Notes: a model not told the origin generated them from the letters alone. A stretch of 36,797 nt of DNA from Verrucomicrobiota bacterium (GCA_022703965.1 JAKJHH010000008.1:7511-44307), one strand, 5' to 3'. Counted from the stretch's first letter, positions 20,379 through 29,512 are shown. Numbers and translations are program-made.

Positions 20379-21784
20379 GCATGAAATTCGACTGCATTAT
20401 CATAGGTGCCGGAATGTCCGGCATTGCCGCCGGAATTCGTCTTGCGCATTACGGCAAGAAAGTCTGCATCCTTGAGCGTCACAGCCGCGAGGGCGGACTC
20501 AACTCCTTCTATTCGCGCGGACGCTTCGAGTTCGAGACCGGACTTCATGCCATGACCAATTTTGTGAAGTCCGACGCGCCCAAGAATTCCCCGCTTCTGC
20601 GCCTGCTCCGCCAGCTCCGTATTCCTTACGAGGCGATGAAGCTGCGTGAACAGAATCATTCTCTCATAAAATTTCCGTCTGCGACTCTGGACTTCACCAA
20701 CAACTTTGCCGATTTCATGGATTCCGTCGCTTTCGCTTTTCCTGCCGAAGCCGACAACTTCAGACGTCTCGACGCTTTTCTCACATCCTTTAACGAGCTT
20801 GATCTTGCGCTTAAGCCTGAGTCAGCCAGAGCCAAGGTCAGTGAGTTCATAAAGTCTCCTCTTCTTGTCGATATGCTTTTCTGTCCCTTGATGTATTACG
20901 GAAGCGCGACCGAAAACGACATGGAGCTTGGACAGTTTGTTGTCATGTACAAGAGTATTTTCAAGGAAGGCTTCTGCCGTCCCGCCGATACCGGAATCCG
21001 CCTGCTTCTTGGACTCCTTTTCAATCGCTTCAGCGAGTCAGGCGGAGAACTCCGCATGAAGACCGGAGTCAAGCGTATTATTTCACGTGAAGGCGCTGTT
21101 GTCGCGGTCGAAACCGATGCAGGCGAAATTCTCGAAACCGCCGCAGTTCTTTCTTCCGCCGGACTTCCCGAGACCCTGAGTCTCTGCGATGTCCCTGATC
21201 CGCTTTATCCCGAACCTGAAAAATCCCTTGCCGGAGGCCTCGCCTTTGTCGAAGCCGTCTCCATGCTGAACGATTCCTATGAACTCAAAAACGATGCAAC
21301 GATCATCTTCTATTCATTGAATGACAAATTCCGTTATCAGGCTCCCTCCGAGCCGTATTCTCTAGACAGCGGCGTTATCTGCATGCCTCAAAACTTCCGT
21401 TTCCGTCAGGAAGACTTCACGCCCGGCAAAGCCTTTCGCGTAACCTGTCTAGCGAATTACGAAAAATGGAAGAATCTTTCTGCTGAAGAATATTACGATC
21501 TCAAAAAAGCGACTGGCAAAGCCGCCTTTGAAAACGCCGAAAAACTAGCCGGAATCTCCGGCATTCTCGACAATTCCGCGATGACCGACATCATAAGTCC
21601 CCTGTCGATTTCGCGCTACACCTCCAGAATGCGAGGCGCAATCTACGGCAGTCCGATCAAACGTCGCGACGGCCTGACGCACATCAAAAATCTCTATTTA
21701 TGCGGTACCGACCAAGGCTTCCTCGGCATCACCGGAGCCATGCTCAGCGGCATCACCGTCAGCAACCTCTATCTGCTCAAGTAA
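20375..21784 (+). CDS. FAD-dependent phytoene desaturase/carotene isomerase-like oxidoreductase
   Basis: 469 residues. The N-terminal Rossmann fold has IIIGAGMSGIAAGIRLAHYG then KKVCILERH, the FAD-binding pattern, followed by GLNSFYSRGRFEFETGLHAM. The C-terminal FAD contact is near NLYLCGTDQGFLGITGAMLSG. The arrangement matches the CrtI/CrtISO/RetSat group of NAD(P)/FAD enzymes acting on polyenes or related lipids. No other carotenoid gene adjoins it, so the substrate is open. Two starts are possible: the ATG at 20375 overlapping the yihY stop (ATGA), and the ATG at 20381, which has AAGGA at a better distance of nine bases. Both give nearly the same protein. Confidence 0.8.
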   Translation: MSMKFDCIIIGAGMSGIAAGIRLAHYGKKVCILERHSREGGLNSFYSRGRFEFETGLHAMTNFVKSDAPKNSPLLRLLRQLRIPYEAMKLREQNHSLIKFPSATLDFTNNFADFMDSVAFAFPAEADNFRRLDAFLTSFNELDLALKPESARAKVSEFIKSPLLVDMLFCPLMYYGSATENDMELGQFVVMYKSIFKEGFCRPADTGIRLLLGLLFNRFSESGGELRMKTGVKRIISREGAVVAVETDAGEILETAAVLSSAGLPETLSLCDVPDPLYPEPEKSLAGGLAFVEAVSMLNDSYELKNDATIIFYSLNDKFRYQAPSEPYSLDSGVICMPQNFRFRQEDFTPGKAFRVTCLANYEKWKNLSAEEYYDLKKATGKAAFENAEKLAGISGILDNSAMTDIISPLSISRYTSRMRGAIYGSPIKRRDGLTHIKNLYLCGTDQGFLGITGAMLSGITVSNLYLLK

Positions 21785-21793
21785 ATTCTGTGG

Positions 21794-21821
21794 CGCCCCT
21801 TACTACAGGGAGGGCGATTTT
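21794..21821 (+). terminator. Possible terminator after the FAD oxidoreductase
   Basis: CGCCCCT and AGGGAGGGCG can pair in a short stem with a bulged A, followed by ATTTTA. It lies ten bases after the stop codon. The stem is imperfect and the U tract short, so the call is weak. Confidence 0.35.
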
Positions 21822-21984
21822 ACCACGAAGGACACGAAGAGCACGAAGGATTCTCAATGTTTTTGCTATAGATTTTGCCTTTGTCCATTCTGTCCATAGT
21901 GTCCATTCTGTCCATTTCTTTTTCCATGGACATTATGGACAAGGCCTGTTGAATAAAAGTCTTCGTGCTTTCTAGTCTTTCGTG
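21822..21984. repeat. CACGAAGG/TGTCCAT repeat element, second copy
   Basis: The gene-free stretch 21785-22313 begins with this element. The left arm (21822-21850) has three CACGAAG units in direct order. The right arm (21961-21984) has TTCGTG-type units in the opposite orientation. Between them, 21891-21950 holds four TGTCCAT units followed by ATGGACA and ATGGACA, themselves an inverted arrangement. The same two motif classes form the element at 8585-9398. No gene is credible here; a minus-strand frame reading MDRMDTMDRMD is only a translation of the repeat. Confidence 0.65.
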
Positions 21985-22017
21985 CGGCGGGCGGAGCCGG
22001 GGCCGCACTGCTTGGGT

Positions 22018-22034
22018 GCAGGCGTCACGCCTGC
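22018..22034. repeat. Short GC-rich hairpin
   Basis: GCAGGCG and CGCCTGC pair perfectly around a TCA loop. It lies in a GC-rich block (21985-22040) that contrasts with the AT-rich DNA after it, and resembles REP-type intergenic palindromes. The stretch 22041-22210 after it is AT-rich with no recognised element. Confidence 0.45.
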
Positions 22035-22214
22035 CTGCCTGAAATCGCTTAAAGTGGTATGACTATGCAAGACGGCTTTTGTGAATTTTGTTTGCTGAAC
22101 TTGGAAAAATAAGAATGCAACAATTGCACTCAAGAAAGGATAGAAAAGTTCTTTATGATTGATTATGCATAGTTATTTGATTCTTTAGTGCAGGACTTCT
22201 TCTTAGGAATCATG

Positions 22215-22256
22215 TATAATCATAAACATATGAGATCCGTTACATCTTGCCGGATC
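22215..22256 (+). promoter_or_regulatory. Candidate -10 box and leader inverted repeat upstream of the GH-A operon
   Basis: A consensus TATAAT lies at 22215-22220 but no good -35 box is found at 15-19 bases, which suggests activator dependence or a chance match. Fourteen bases on, GATCCG (22234-22239) and CGGATC (22251-22256) form a perfect inverted repeat with an 11-base spacer, a possible operator or leader hairpin. No regulator gene adjoins the operon. Confidence 0.3.
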
Positions 22257-22313
22257 GTCTCTTGAAATGCAGCTTAATCAACATTAAAATCATAATCGGA
22301 AAGGGAACTGAAT

Positions 22314-25300
22314 ATGCTGATCTCACCAGGAAAAATGAAAACGATAACAAAAATACTCTTTTCTTTTGTACTTGGCTTTGCCGTGTTGTCCTTGTTCGGG
22401 GCAGGGGAGATTGTGTGGACTTTCGAGGACGGCAAGCTTCCGGCTAACGCGAGCCTTTGGGATCCGAGCGGAGGAAAAAACTATGCGGTTTCGGAACAGA
22501 CATCCCCTGAAAAAGCCCCGGACGGAAGCAGGGCGCTTGTCATAGCGGTCAAGGACGATCTGGCGACTAATGAACCTTGGAAAGCTCAAGTGCTTTGCAG
22601 CGGGACTCCGGCGATAAAGGCTGGTGAGAATTGCAGCATCCGTTTCTGGATCAAGGCGGATGCCGATGGTGTTGCACAGGTGATGGCAGGTCTTGCCGCC
22701 GCTCCTTACTCAGAGCTTGCCAAAGAGGCTCGCCAGGAAATTCAGGTAACTGCCAAGTGGAGTCTTTGCAGCCTTGAATTCAAATCTTCTCAAGACTGGA
22801 GCGGCAAGCTGGTTCTGCCGAGAATCATGCTGAAGGATTTTGCCAAGGGTGCAAAAATCTATATTGGAAAAGTTGAGTTCAGAGAGGAAAGCGGCGCTTT
22901 TGCAGTTGACATGAGAAAAGCTGTGAACTTCGGCTTTGCGGATGACGCTGCCGGAAACGGAAAAGGCGGCTGGAGCGATCAGGGGGCTGATAACGATTTT
23001 AAGAATTTTCCAGTTACAAAAAAGTGGTTCAGAAACATTCCGTTTTCCATAATAAATCCCTCTTCCAACGGAGGGAAGGCTATCATTGTATTCGATTCCC
23101 CTAACGTCAGAAGCGGCGTTAAAAGCTGTGATTTTGAGCTTGATGCGGTCTCGGAAAAGTCCTCATATCTTTACATCATGCATACGCTCTGCTTTTTCAG
23201 CGGAGGTAAAGAGAATCTTGGCAAGCTCAAAATTACTGCGGATGACGGAAGCGTTACTGATTACGAACTCACGACAGGGAAGGATATCGCCGACTGGTGG
23301 GCTCCGAAAGATCTTGAAAACGCCTTTGTGGCTTATCAGACAGTGAATAATCGCGCTCAAGTCGGTGTATATGTCTCAAAATATCCGCTTCCCGCAGGAA
23401 AGAAAATCAAGAAGATCAATCTGGAAAGCTCCGGTCAATTCTGCTGGATCGTGCTTGGAATGACAATAAGTACTTTCCAGCCGTCGGTCGTGGAAGAACC
23501 GGAAGATAAAATTGTAGCTGACAAAAACTGGAAAGCTGTCGATATCTCCGATCTCATGGTGAAGTCAGGCAGTGCCTTGGACTTCTCGTCAATCGTGCCG
23601 CGCGATCCTGCCGGAACTTACGGAAGGGTGATAATCAATGCGCAAGGACGTCCTGCTTTCGAGAAAAAAGCATCTGAATCCGTGCGTTTCTTTGCCTGTC
23701 CTGTACTGCCGATGCACGCGTTGACCGAAAAGCTTTGCAAGGACAACGCAGATATTGAGCGTTTTGCCGAGGCGATAAAGCGTCAGGGCTATAACATGGT
23801 TCGTCTGCACTTTCTCGATGCTTATCTGATGGGGCAAGCTGTCATTCCTCAGAAAGCGGATGCGACTTATTGTGAAGATCCTGCCACAATCCCCATTGTG
23901 CCAGAACGTCTTGACCGCATAATGTATTTTGTAAGCTGTCTCAAGGCTCGCGGCATCTATATATTCCTTGACCTCGGAACCAACACTACAGGCTATACAG
24001 ATGCCTATCCGTGGAAAAATAACATGAAGCCTGGTGAATATGAATTCGGGCTCATGACGGACAGTCATGTAAGACGCAACTGGCGCGCAGGTTCCATGAA
24101 GCTGCTTACAACAGTCAACCCGTACACCGGAATGAAGCTGGCCGATGATCCTGTAATCGCGGTGATAGTATACTTCAACGAACAGAACTTCCGTTTTGGA
24201 ACAGGCGGAAAAGATTTTGCGCTTGATGAATTCCTCGGCAAGGGCTGGCGCAATTTTCTCAAGGAGCGTTATGTCAGCACGGAGAAGCTCAGCGAGGCAT
24301 GGAAAGATGTTACGAATCTGAAAGAAAAAGCGTCCATAGAGAAACTGCCCGCGATATCTTCCGTTCTCTGGAACAACGGTCAGGCGGGACGCGATCTAGC
24401 ACTTTACATGAACAAAGTCTGCGCCGAGACAACGGAATTTTATAACAAGACAGTAAAAGGCGAGTGCGGCTATAAGGGCATAACGACGCAGTGGGATTTT
24501 ATCGAGAATCAGAGCGAAACGCCTCTGCGCGCCATGATGCCTGCCGTCACGATGCACGGATACTTTGCGCATCCGACGGACTGGATGAGAACAGGTTCGA
24601 CAATAGATCAGAGCAGTTCTCTGGCCTCTGGCTCCTGGTACACAAAAATACTTTCTCTGACCAGAATGCTTGACCGTCCCTTTTTCATAATCGAGTACGG
24701 TCATGTTTTCTGGAATCGCTACCGTCACGAGCAGGGACTGGTGTTCCCGGCCTATGCGGCCTTGCAGGACTGGGACAGCATTGCTCTTAGCCATCTGCCT
24801 GTTGAGCTTTGGCCGTACAGAATGACTGCGTTCAACAATACAGGACACGACCCGATAAACAGAGCGTCGGAAGCAATAAGCGTGCTGTCTTATCTCAGAC
24901 GCGATACCGCGCCCGCAAAACGGACAATAGAATTCAAAGTGACAGAGGATGACATATTCAGAAACGGCAATGCCTATGGCAGAGGCTTTGATTTTGGATT
25001 GAGTATGGTCTATGCGGTATCGAAGACTGGAATAAGCTATTCAGGCTCACTGCCTCAGCCGTCCTCAAAAATTGCGGTGAAGTCGGATGTGCAGGTGTCG
25101 ATGGGCTCTGCTGAATTCAAGACTGGAACACCTGCTTCGCTGTCCCTTGCCGGACTCGACGGCAACGCCAAGGCTGCTCTGATTGTAAGCGAGATGAAGA
25201 AGCGCGGTATGCTTGATTCGTCCAACTTGAGCAGTCCTGAAGAAAGAATCTTCCAGTCCGATAATGGCGAGATTACGATGAAAACAGGAATGGACGGCTT

Positions 25301-25748
25301 TTTCAAGCTGATTACAGCTCGTCTCGAGGGAACAGCGGCGGTCAAGGCACTGCCTGCGAAACTTAATAAGCTTGAGCTGATATCGACTTCCGTTCCAGCG
25401 ACCGTTGCGGCTGCGTCTCTGGAGGTCAAATCCACGCTTGAAGACTGCTCAAGAATCCTGCTTGTTTACTCGACAGATGCGCTGAATACAAATATGCGCT
25501 TCAAGAGTACGGCAAGGACAACGATTCTTGACGCCGGAGAACTTCCCGTTCTCATGCAGACAGGAAAACTCTCGGTCGCCATTACAAACAGGACGCTCAC
25601 AAAGCCGAGCGCATATGTCTTGAAGTTCAACGGAGAAAGAGCTCAGGAAATTCCCGTCAGCTATGAAAACGGAAGAATTATACTGAACTTTGATACAGCA
25701 TCGTTCACAGCAGGCCCGAGTCCTTTTATCGAAATTGTATCCAAGTAA
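22314..25748 (+). CDS. Large secreted clan GH-A (GH5-like) glycoside hydrolase
   Basis: 1144 residues. A signal peptide is visible: a basic stretch (MKTITK) then LFSFVLGFAVLSLFGAGE. Residues about 33-200 look like a carbohydrate-binding beta-sandwich (WTFEDGKLP, IRFWIKADADGVAQVM, GAKIYIGKVEF), and about 205-390 a second beta-rich module. The catalytic barrel runs about 440-870: YNMVRLHFLD, YIFLDLGTNT, acid/base candidate E623 in VYFNEQNFRF, nucleophile candidate E794 in FFIIEYGHVFWN. The C-terminal part (about 900-1144) is beta-rich. The spacing suits GH-A enzymes, but the family number is not certain; it may be GH5-like or unclassified. The ATG at 22314 has AGGG eight bases upstream. It leads an operon with the broken GH5 gene 18 bases on. 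Confidence 0.8.
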   Translation: MLISPGKMKTITKILFSFVLGFAVLSLFGAGEIVWTFEDGKLPANASLWDPSGGKNYAVSEQTSPEKAPDGSRALVIAVKDDLATNEPWKAQVLCSGTPAIKAGENCSIRFWIKADADGVAQVMAGLAAAPYSELAKEARQEIQVTAKWSLCSLEFKSSQDWSGKLVLPRIMLKDFAKGAKIYIGKVEFREESGAFAVDMRKAVNFGFADDAAGNGKGGWSDQGADNDFKNFPVTKKWFRNIPFSIINPSSNGGKAIIVFDSPNVRSGVKSCDFELDAVSEKSSYLYIMHTLCFFSGGKENLGKLKITADDGSVTDYELTTGKDIADWWAPKDLENAFVAYQTVNNRAQVGVYVSKYPLPAGKKIKKINLESSGQFCWIVLGMTISTFQPSVVEEPEDKIVADKNWKAVDISDLMVKSGSALDFSSIVPRDPAGTYGRVIINAQGRPAFEKKASESVRFFACPVLPMHALTEKLCKDNADIERFAEAIKRQGYNMVRLHFLDAYLMGQAVIPQKADATYCEDPATIPIVPERLDRIMYFVSCLKARGIYIFLDLGTNTTGYTDAYPWKNNMKPGEYEFGLMTDSHVRRNWRAGSMKLLTTVNPYTGMKLADDPVIAVIVYFNEQNFRFGTGGKDFALDEFLGKGWRNFLKERYVSTEKLSEAWKDVTNLKEKASIEKLPAISSVLWNNGQAGRDLALYMNKVCAETTEFYNKTVKGECGYKGITTQWDFIENQSETPLRAMMPAVTMHGYFAHPTDWMRTGSTIDQSSSLASGSWYTKILSLTRMLDRPFFIIEYGHVFWNRYRHEQGLVFPAYAALQDWDSIALSHLPVELWPYRMTAFNNTGHDPINRASEAISVLSYLRRDTAPAKRTIEFKVTEDDIFRNGNAYGRGFDFGLSMVYAVSKTGISYSGSLPQPSSKIAVKSDVQVSMGSAEFKTGTPASLSLAGLDGNAKAALIVSEMKKRGMLDSSNLSSPEERIFQSDNGEITMKTGMDGFFKLITARLEGTAAVKALPAKLNKLELISTSVPATVAAASLEVKSTLEDCSRILLVYSTDALNTNMRFKSTARTTILDAGELPVLMQTGKLSVAITNRTLTKPSAYVLKFNGERAQEIPVSYENGRIILNFDTASFTAGPSPFIEIVSK

Positions 25749-25766
25749 ACATGAGGAATTCAGACA

Positions 25767-27275
25767 ATGTTTAAAGAATTATTGCTGGCTCTTGGACTTG
25801 GCGGAGGAGCTTCTTCGGAGCTCCTTTTCGAGGAGTCTTTCAGCAGTCCTGATTTTGATAAGGCATGGCGCATGGAAGGTGCCGGAGCCGTCTATGATCC
25901 GGCTGAAAAGGCAATGAAATTTACTTCCCTGAAGCCCGGGGCAGACTACATGATTTATAAGCTGGACGACAAGAAATTCAGAGGAAAAAGAGTTTAGCTT
26001 GAGGCTATGGTGAAAGGAAAAGATTTAAGCAGTTCGGCAATGCCTTATTTTAACTCCAAACTGAAACTTTCATTCAAAAGCAAAAGCGGTGGAGATCAGA
26101 ATCCCGAGGCTAAACGTAAGACCGGAACTTATGACTGGTGGAAGGCTGCAAGAGTTTTTACAGTGCCTGAGGATGCGTCAGACATACAGATAACAATCGG
26201 TTTGCAGGATGTAACGGGCAGCTACTGGGTTAAGGATTTGAAAGTGATTTGTATTCCCGTCTACGAAGGACAAGCATATACGCCTTCAAAAGATCCTTTG
26301 CAGAAAGTTCCGAAATTCCGTGGCATTGATACTTCACGTCGCGACGGTTGGAAAGAGGAGGACTTTATTGAACTCAAAAAGTGGAATGTAAATATAATCC
26401 GCTATCAGATGCTTCCTTTCAAAACTCCGATTGATACATGCGAAAAATTTCTTGCGTGGATAGACATTGAAATGCAAAAGATTGATGCTTTTCTAGTGCT
26501 TGCGGAAAAGTACGGTATGAAAGCTGTAATCGACTTGCAAGTCGGCCCCGGCACCAACAATTCAGAACTCGGCAGCAATCAGATGAGCTGGGATAAGCGC
26601 GATCAGGATTGTCTGATCGAGGTCTGGCGTAAGCTCGCTGCACATTATAAGGGAAACAAAAATATTTACGCCTATGACATCCTGAACGAGCCTCGCGAAG
26701 ATGATTATGTGTATGATCCTAATGGAGGTGTTGAGTGGCAGCTTCTGGCAGAGCGAGCCGTTAAAGTCATAAGGTAAATTGATTCTGAGACACCGATTAT
26801 TGTCGAAGCAATTTCTTTCTCCAACCCGAGCGGATTTTTGACTCTCAAGCCGATTCCCGGCAAAAACCTGATATACAGTCCTCATTTTTATGAACCTGGA
26901 CTTTTTACTCATCAGGGAATTTATGGAATAAAGCTCGGAGCGAAATATCCCGGCAAGATCGGCAACGATTACTGGGACAAGGAGCGTATCCGCAAAGAGC
27001 TTCAGACTGTTGTGGATTTCCAGAAGAAGTATAATGTTCCGATCTATATTGGTGAATTCAGCGTAGCTCGCTGGGCAGAGGGCGGAGATCAGTGGCTTAA
27101 GGATGTTGTGGAAGTCTTCGAAGAGAACGGTTGGGACTGGTGCTATCACGCTTTCCGAGAATATCACGGCTGGAGCCTTGAGCACGAGGGAACTGATGTA
27201 AAGACACCGATTCCGTCAGTCACTAATCCTCGCAAGGAAGTAATGCTGAAATTCTTTGAACTCAACAAGAAATGA
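25767..27275 (+). pseudogene. GH5 cellulase-family gene interrupted by two in-frame stop codons
   Basis: One reading frame of 503 codons is continuous except for TAG at 25995 and TAA at 26775; no frameshift is needed. It starts at an ATG with GAGGAA eight bases upstream and a short hydrophobic leader. After a beta-sandwich segment (to about 26280), the GH5 barrel begins at FRGIDTSRRDGWKEEDF. The acid/base lies in YDILNEPRED (before the second stop) and the nucleophile in PIYIGEFSVARW (after it), with SPHFYEPGLFTHQG between. All key residues and the frame are kept, so loss would be recent. The flanking text (KRV-stop-LEAMVKG, VKVIR-stop-IDSETPI) suggests single-base changes of sense codons. 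Sequencing error or readthrough are the alternatives. It overlaps the next ORF's first ATG by four bases. Confidence 0.85.
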
Positions 27276-27283
27276 GGCGACTT

Positions 27284-27961
27284 ATGAAGAGGTGGGCATT
27301 CACTTTAATTGAATTACTGGTTGTGATTGCGATTATTGCGATTCTCGCCTCAATGCTCTTGCCTTCGCTTTCGAAAGCAAGAGCAATGGCAAGGACTTCC
27401 GCTTGCGCTGCCAACCTGAAGCAGTTCGGGGTTGCTCTTTCATCATATACAATGGATTGGCAGGACTGGCTGATCGTTGCTCATTACGCCGAGATGGGGG
27501 AATCAATGACTACTTGGAAGAATCAGCTTGCTCCTTATCTCGGGTTCAAAAGTATTCCGCAGAAAGCTTATTTTGATGGCTGTAATAAAGGCGTGTTCAA
27601 GTGTTCCGAATGGACGGCGACTACTCCCGGCGATCCGTCTTATGAGGGGGGGTATGCATGGAACTACCGCTTGGGTAATGCCGATGACTCGGTCTCTCTC
27701 AAGAGGAAGAATATCAAGCAGCTGAAAAACCTTTCACAGACAATATTTTTCGCAGATAGCAGGGATCTGGCAGGCTTACCGATGACAGCATATTGTGTTT
27801 TTATATCGCAACCTTCAGATAACTGTGGCACCGTTGGGACATGTCATAATCTCGGCTCCAATATTCTCTGGGGAGATATGCGTGTAGCGTGGGATAAGCC
27901 GGCCCGTCTTGCCGTTGGAGTCGGTGGGGACATCGACTACTACTTCAAAGCCAAGCAGTGA
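27284..27961 (+). CDS. Pseudopilin-like protein of the glycoside hydrolase operon
   Basis: 225 residues from the ATG at 27284, which has GAGG six bases upstream; an ATG at 27272 is also in frame. MKRWA is followed by [20 protein letters not shown], the prepilin-type helix with Glu at position 5 after the cleavage point; the residue before F is Ala, which prepilin peptidase tolerates. Then come [20 protein letters not shown] and a C-terminal [17 protein letters not shown], a variant of the H-x9-DG motif of Lentisphaerota and Planctomycetota pseudopilin-like proteins. It follows the two hydrolase genes without a gap. The pattern of pseudopilin next to hydrolases suggests a surface or periplasmic role in glycan capture, which is inference. 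It ends one base before the convergent repeat-protein gene. Confidence 0.82.
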   Translation: MKRWAFTLIELLVVIAIIAILASMLLPSLSKARAMARTSACAANLKQFGVALSSYTMDWQDWLIVAHYAEMGESMTTWKNQLAPYLGFKSIPQKAYFDGCNKGVFKCSEWTATTPGDPSYEGGYAWNYRLGNADDSVSLKRKNIKQLKNLSQTIFFADSRDLAGLPMTAYCVFISQPSDNCGTVGTCHNLGSNILWGDMRVAWDKPARLAVGVGGDIDYYFKAKQ

Positions 27962-27962
27962 T

Positions 27963-28451
27963 TTAATAGCGCTTGTAAAACATTGTATTGCCGTTCTGGC
28001 TACTTTGACCAAGAGTGCGACCTTGTGCGTCTTGATAGGTTGTAAGCGTTCCGTTAACAGTCGAATAGCCGACTACCTGTCCTTTGGCATTGCGGTAAGT
28101 GGTCTTGTTTCCATTTACCGTGGATGAGCCGAGACTGCGTCCGTCTGTTGTAGTATATTGTGTGAGATTGCCGTTTTTATAAGCGCAGCCGATGTCCTGA
28201 CCCCACGCGTCCTTATAGGTGGTGCGGTTTCCTGAAACTATCGAGTAGCCGAGTGTACGTCCGTTCTTGTCCTTGTAGTAGGTGACGCGTCGCTTGGGAT
28301 CGTAAAAACTGCGTCCTTCAGTCGCCGGTGCTTTAGATGGATCAAACTGAGCTTGAGAGCTGTTTTTGCCGTTAGTCTGCTGCTTGTCAGCAAAAAGAAT
28401 AATAGACGTGAGAAATGTAATCACGATGAGAACGGCTTTGAATGTTTTCAA
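27963..28451 (-). CDS. Secreted protein of five 20-residue tandem repeats
   Basis: 162 residues. A signal peptide (MKTFKAVLIVITFLTSIILF) precedes a linker (21-56). Residues 57-156 are five repeats of exactly 20 residues, starting at 57, 77, 97, 117 and 137. The consensus is T-x-Y-x-[DN]-x-x-G-[RQ]-x-[LV]-G-x-S-x-x-[NS]-G-N-x. A stub FYKRY ends the protein. The regular Y, G and NG positions suggest a beta-hairpin or beta-solenoid repeat, like YD-type wall repeats, but no named family is recognised. The start is TTG at 28451 with GGGGG five bases upstream; the nearest ATG upstream is in a frame that stops at once. It begins 29 bases after argC and may share that operon. Confidence 0.7.
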   Translation of the reverse strand: MKTFKAVLIVITFLTSIILFADKQQTNGKNSSQAQFDPSKAPATEGRSFYDPKRRVTYYKDKNGRTLGYSIVSGNRTTYKDAWGQDIGCAYKNGNLTQYTTTDGRSLGSSTVNGNKTTYRNAKGQVVGYSTVNGTLTTYQDAQGRTLGQSSQNGNTMFYKRY

Positions 28452-28480
28452 GCAAGCCCCCTCTCTTTCATGTCAGCGGC

Positions 28481-29512
28481 TCAGAGAAGTCCGTCTGTTT
28501 CCTTGAATCCGAAGAGGATGTTCATGCACTGTACAGCCTGACCGGATGCGCCCTTAGTGACGTTGTCGATTGCACTCAGCACGATGAGACGTCCTGTGTG
28601 TTCGTCGAAGGCAAAACCGATTTCGCATGTGTTTGTCATTGTGACGCACTTGGTGTCCGGCAGCTTGCCTTTTGGAAGAACGCGTACAAAGCGCTCGTTT
28701 GCGTATGCCTGAGCATAAGCTTCTGCGACTTTTTCCACGCTGAATCCGGGCAGAGGATTGAGGAATATAGTTGAATTGATTCCGCGGTTCACTGGAACTA
28801 GATGCGGAACAAAGTTCATTGCGATTTCATTGACTCCGGCGGCAAAGGCCAGTTCCTGCTCGATTTCGGGCAGATGGCGATGTCCGACAGGAGAATAAGC
28901 ACGAAGGCTTTCATTGCATTCCGGGAAGATGTAAGGGAGATCGACCTTACGGCCTGCTCCTGATACGCCGCTCATGCTGGAGACGATGATGTTTTCAGGT
29001 GAAACCAGCTTGTTTGCAAGAAGCGGTGCTGTCGCAAGGATGATGCTTGTAGGATAACATCCCGCGCAGGCGATGAGCTTGGCGTTCTTGATTTTTTCGC
29101 GATAACGTTCGGGCTGTCCGTAAACGGCTTCCTTGAGAAGTTCCGGAGACGGATGGTCTTCCTTGTAGTACTTTTTGTACTTTGCTTCGCTCTTGAGACG
29201 GAAATCGGCGCTTATGTCAATGACTTTCACGCCGGACTTCATGAGTGGAATGGCGAATTCCGCAGCGAGACCGTGAGGGAGCGCAAGAAAAGCAACCTGA
29301 CATGTGTCGGCTATTTTCTTGACATCCGGAGCGGAGAACTTCAGGCCGCTTCCCGCAAAGCGCGGAAAAACTTCTTCGATGCCTTTTCCGTCGTACTGTC
29401 TTGAAGTAATGACGGAAATTTCGCATGAAGAATGACGGAGAAGGAGCCGTACAAGCTCCTCTCCCGAATAACCTGAGGCACCGACAATCGCGGCACGTAT
29501 GGAATTCGACAT
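28481..29512 (-). CDS. argC: N-acetyl-gamma-glutamyl-phosphate reductase
   Basis: 343 residues, full length. It reduces N-acetylglutamyl phosphate with NADPH, the third step of arginine synthesis. The Rossmann motif is IVGASGYSGEELVRLL near the start. The catalytic cysteine is C152 in ACAGCYPTS, followed by SSMSGVSGAGRK, SPVGHRHLPEIEQEL with the catalytic histidine, and VPVNRGI. The C-terminal IDNVTKGASGQAVQCMN matches the family end. AGGAG lies eight bases before the ATG. It follows rpsI by 21 bases, so it is transcribed with the ribosomal protein genes. No other arginine gene is in the window apart from proB, which uses a related glutamate kinase step. Confidence 0.96.
   Translation of the reverse strand: MSNSIRAAIVGASGYSGEELVRLLLRHSSCEISVITSRQYDGKGIEEVFPRFAGSGLKFSAPDVKKIADTCQVAFLALPHGLAAEFAIPLMKSGVKVIDISADFRLKSEAKYKKYYKEDHPSPELLKEAVYGQPERYREKIKNAKLIACAGCYPTSIILATAPLLANKLVSPENIIVSSMSGVSGAGRKVDLPYIFPECNESLRAYSPVGHRHLPEIEQELAFAAGVNEIAMNFVPHLVPVNRGINSTIFLNPLPGFSVEKVAEAYAQAYANERFVRVLPKGKLPDTKCVTMTNTCEIGFAFDEHTGRLIVLSAIDNVTKGASGQAVQCMNILFGFKETDGLL

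Noticed and set aside
21885..21960. Possible CRISPR-like array of TGTCCAT units
   Set aside because: Units are seven bases with irregular short spacing and reverse orientation midway; there are no spacers and no cas genes.
21820..22008. Minus-strand frame with MDRMDTMDRMD
   Set aside because: The peptide is only the translation of the TGTCCAT repeat and has no ribosome site or homologous feature.
25995..26777. Stop-codon reassignment or programmed recoding in the GH5 gene
   Set aside because: Two different stop codons (TAG and TAA) are involved, TAA and others end intact neighbouring genes, and no SECIS- or pyrrolysine-type context is seen. Decay or error is simpler.
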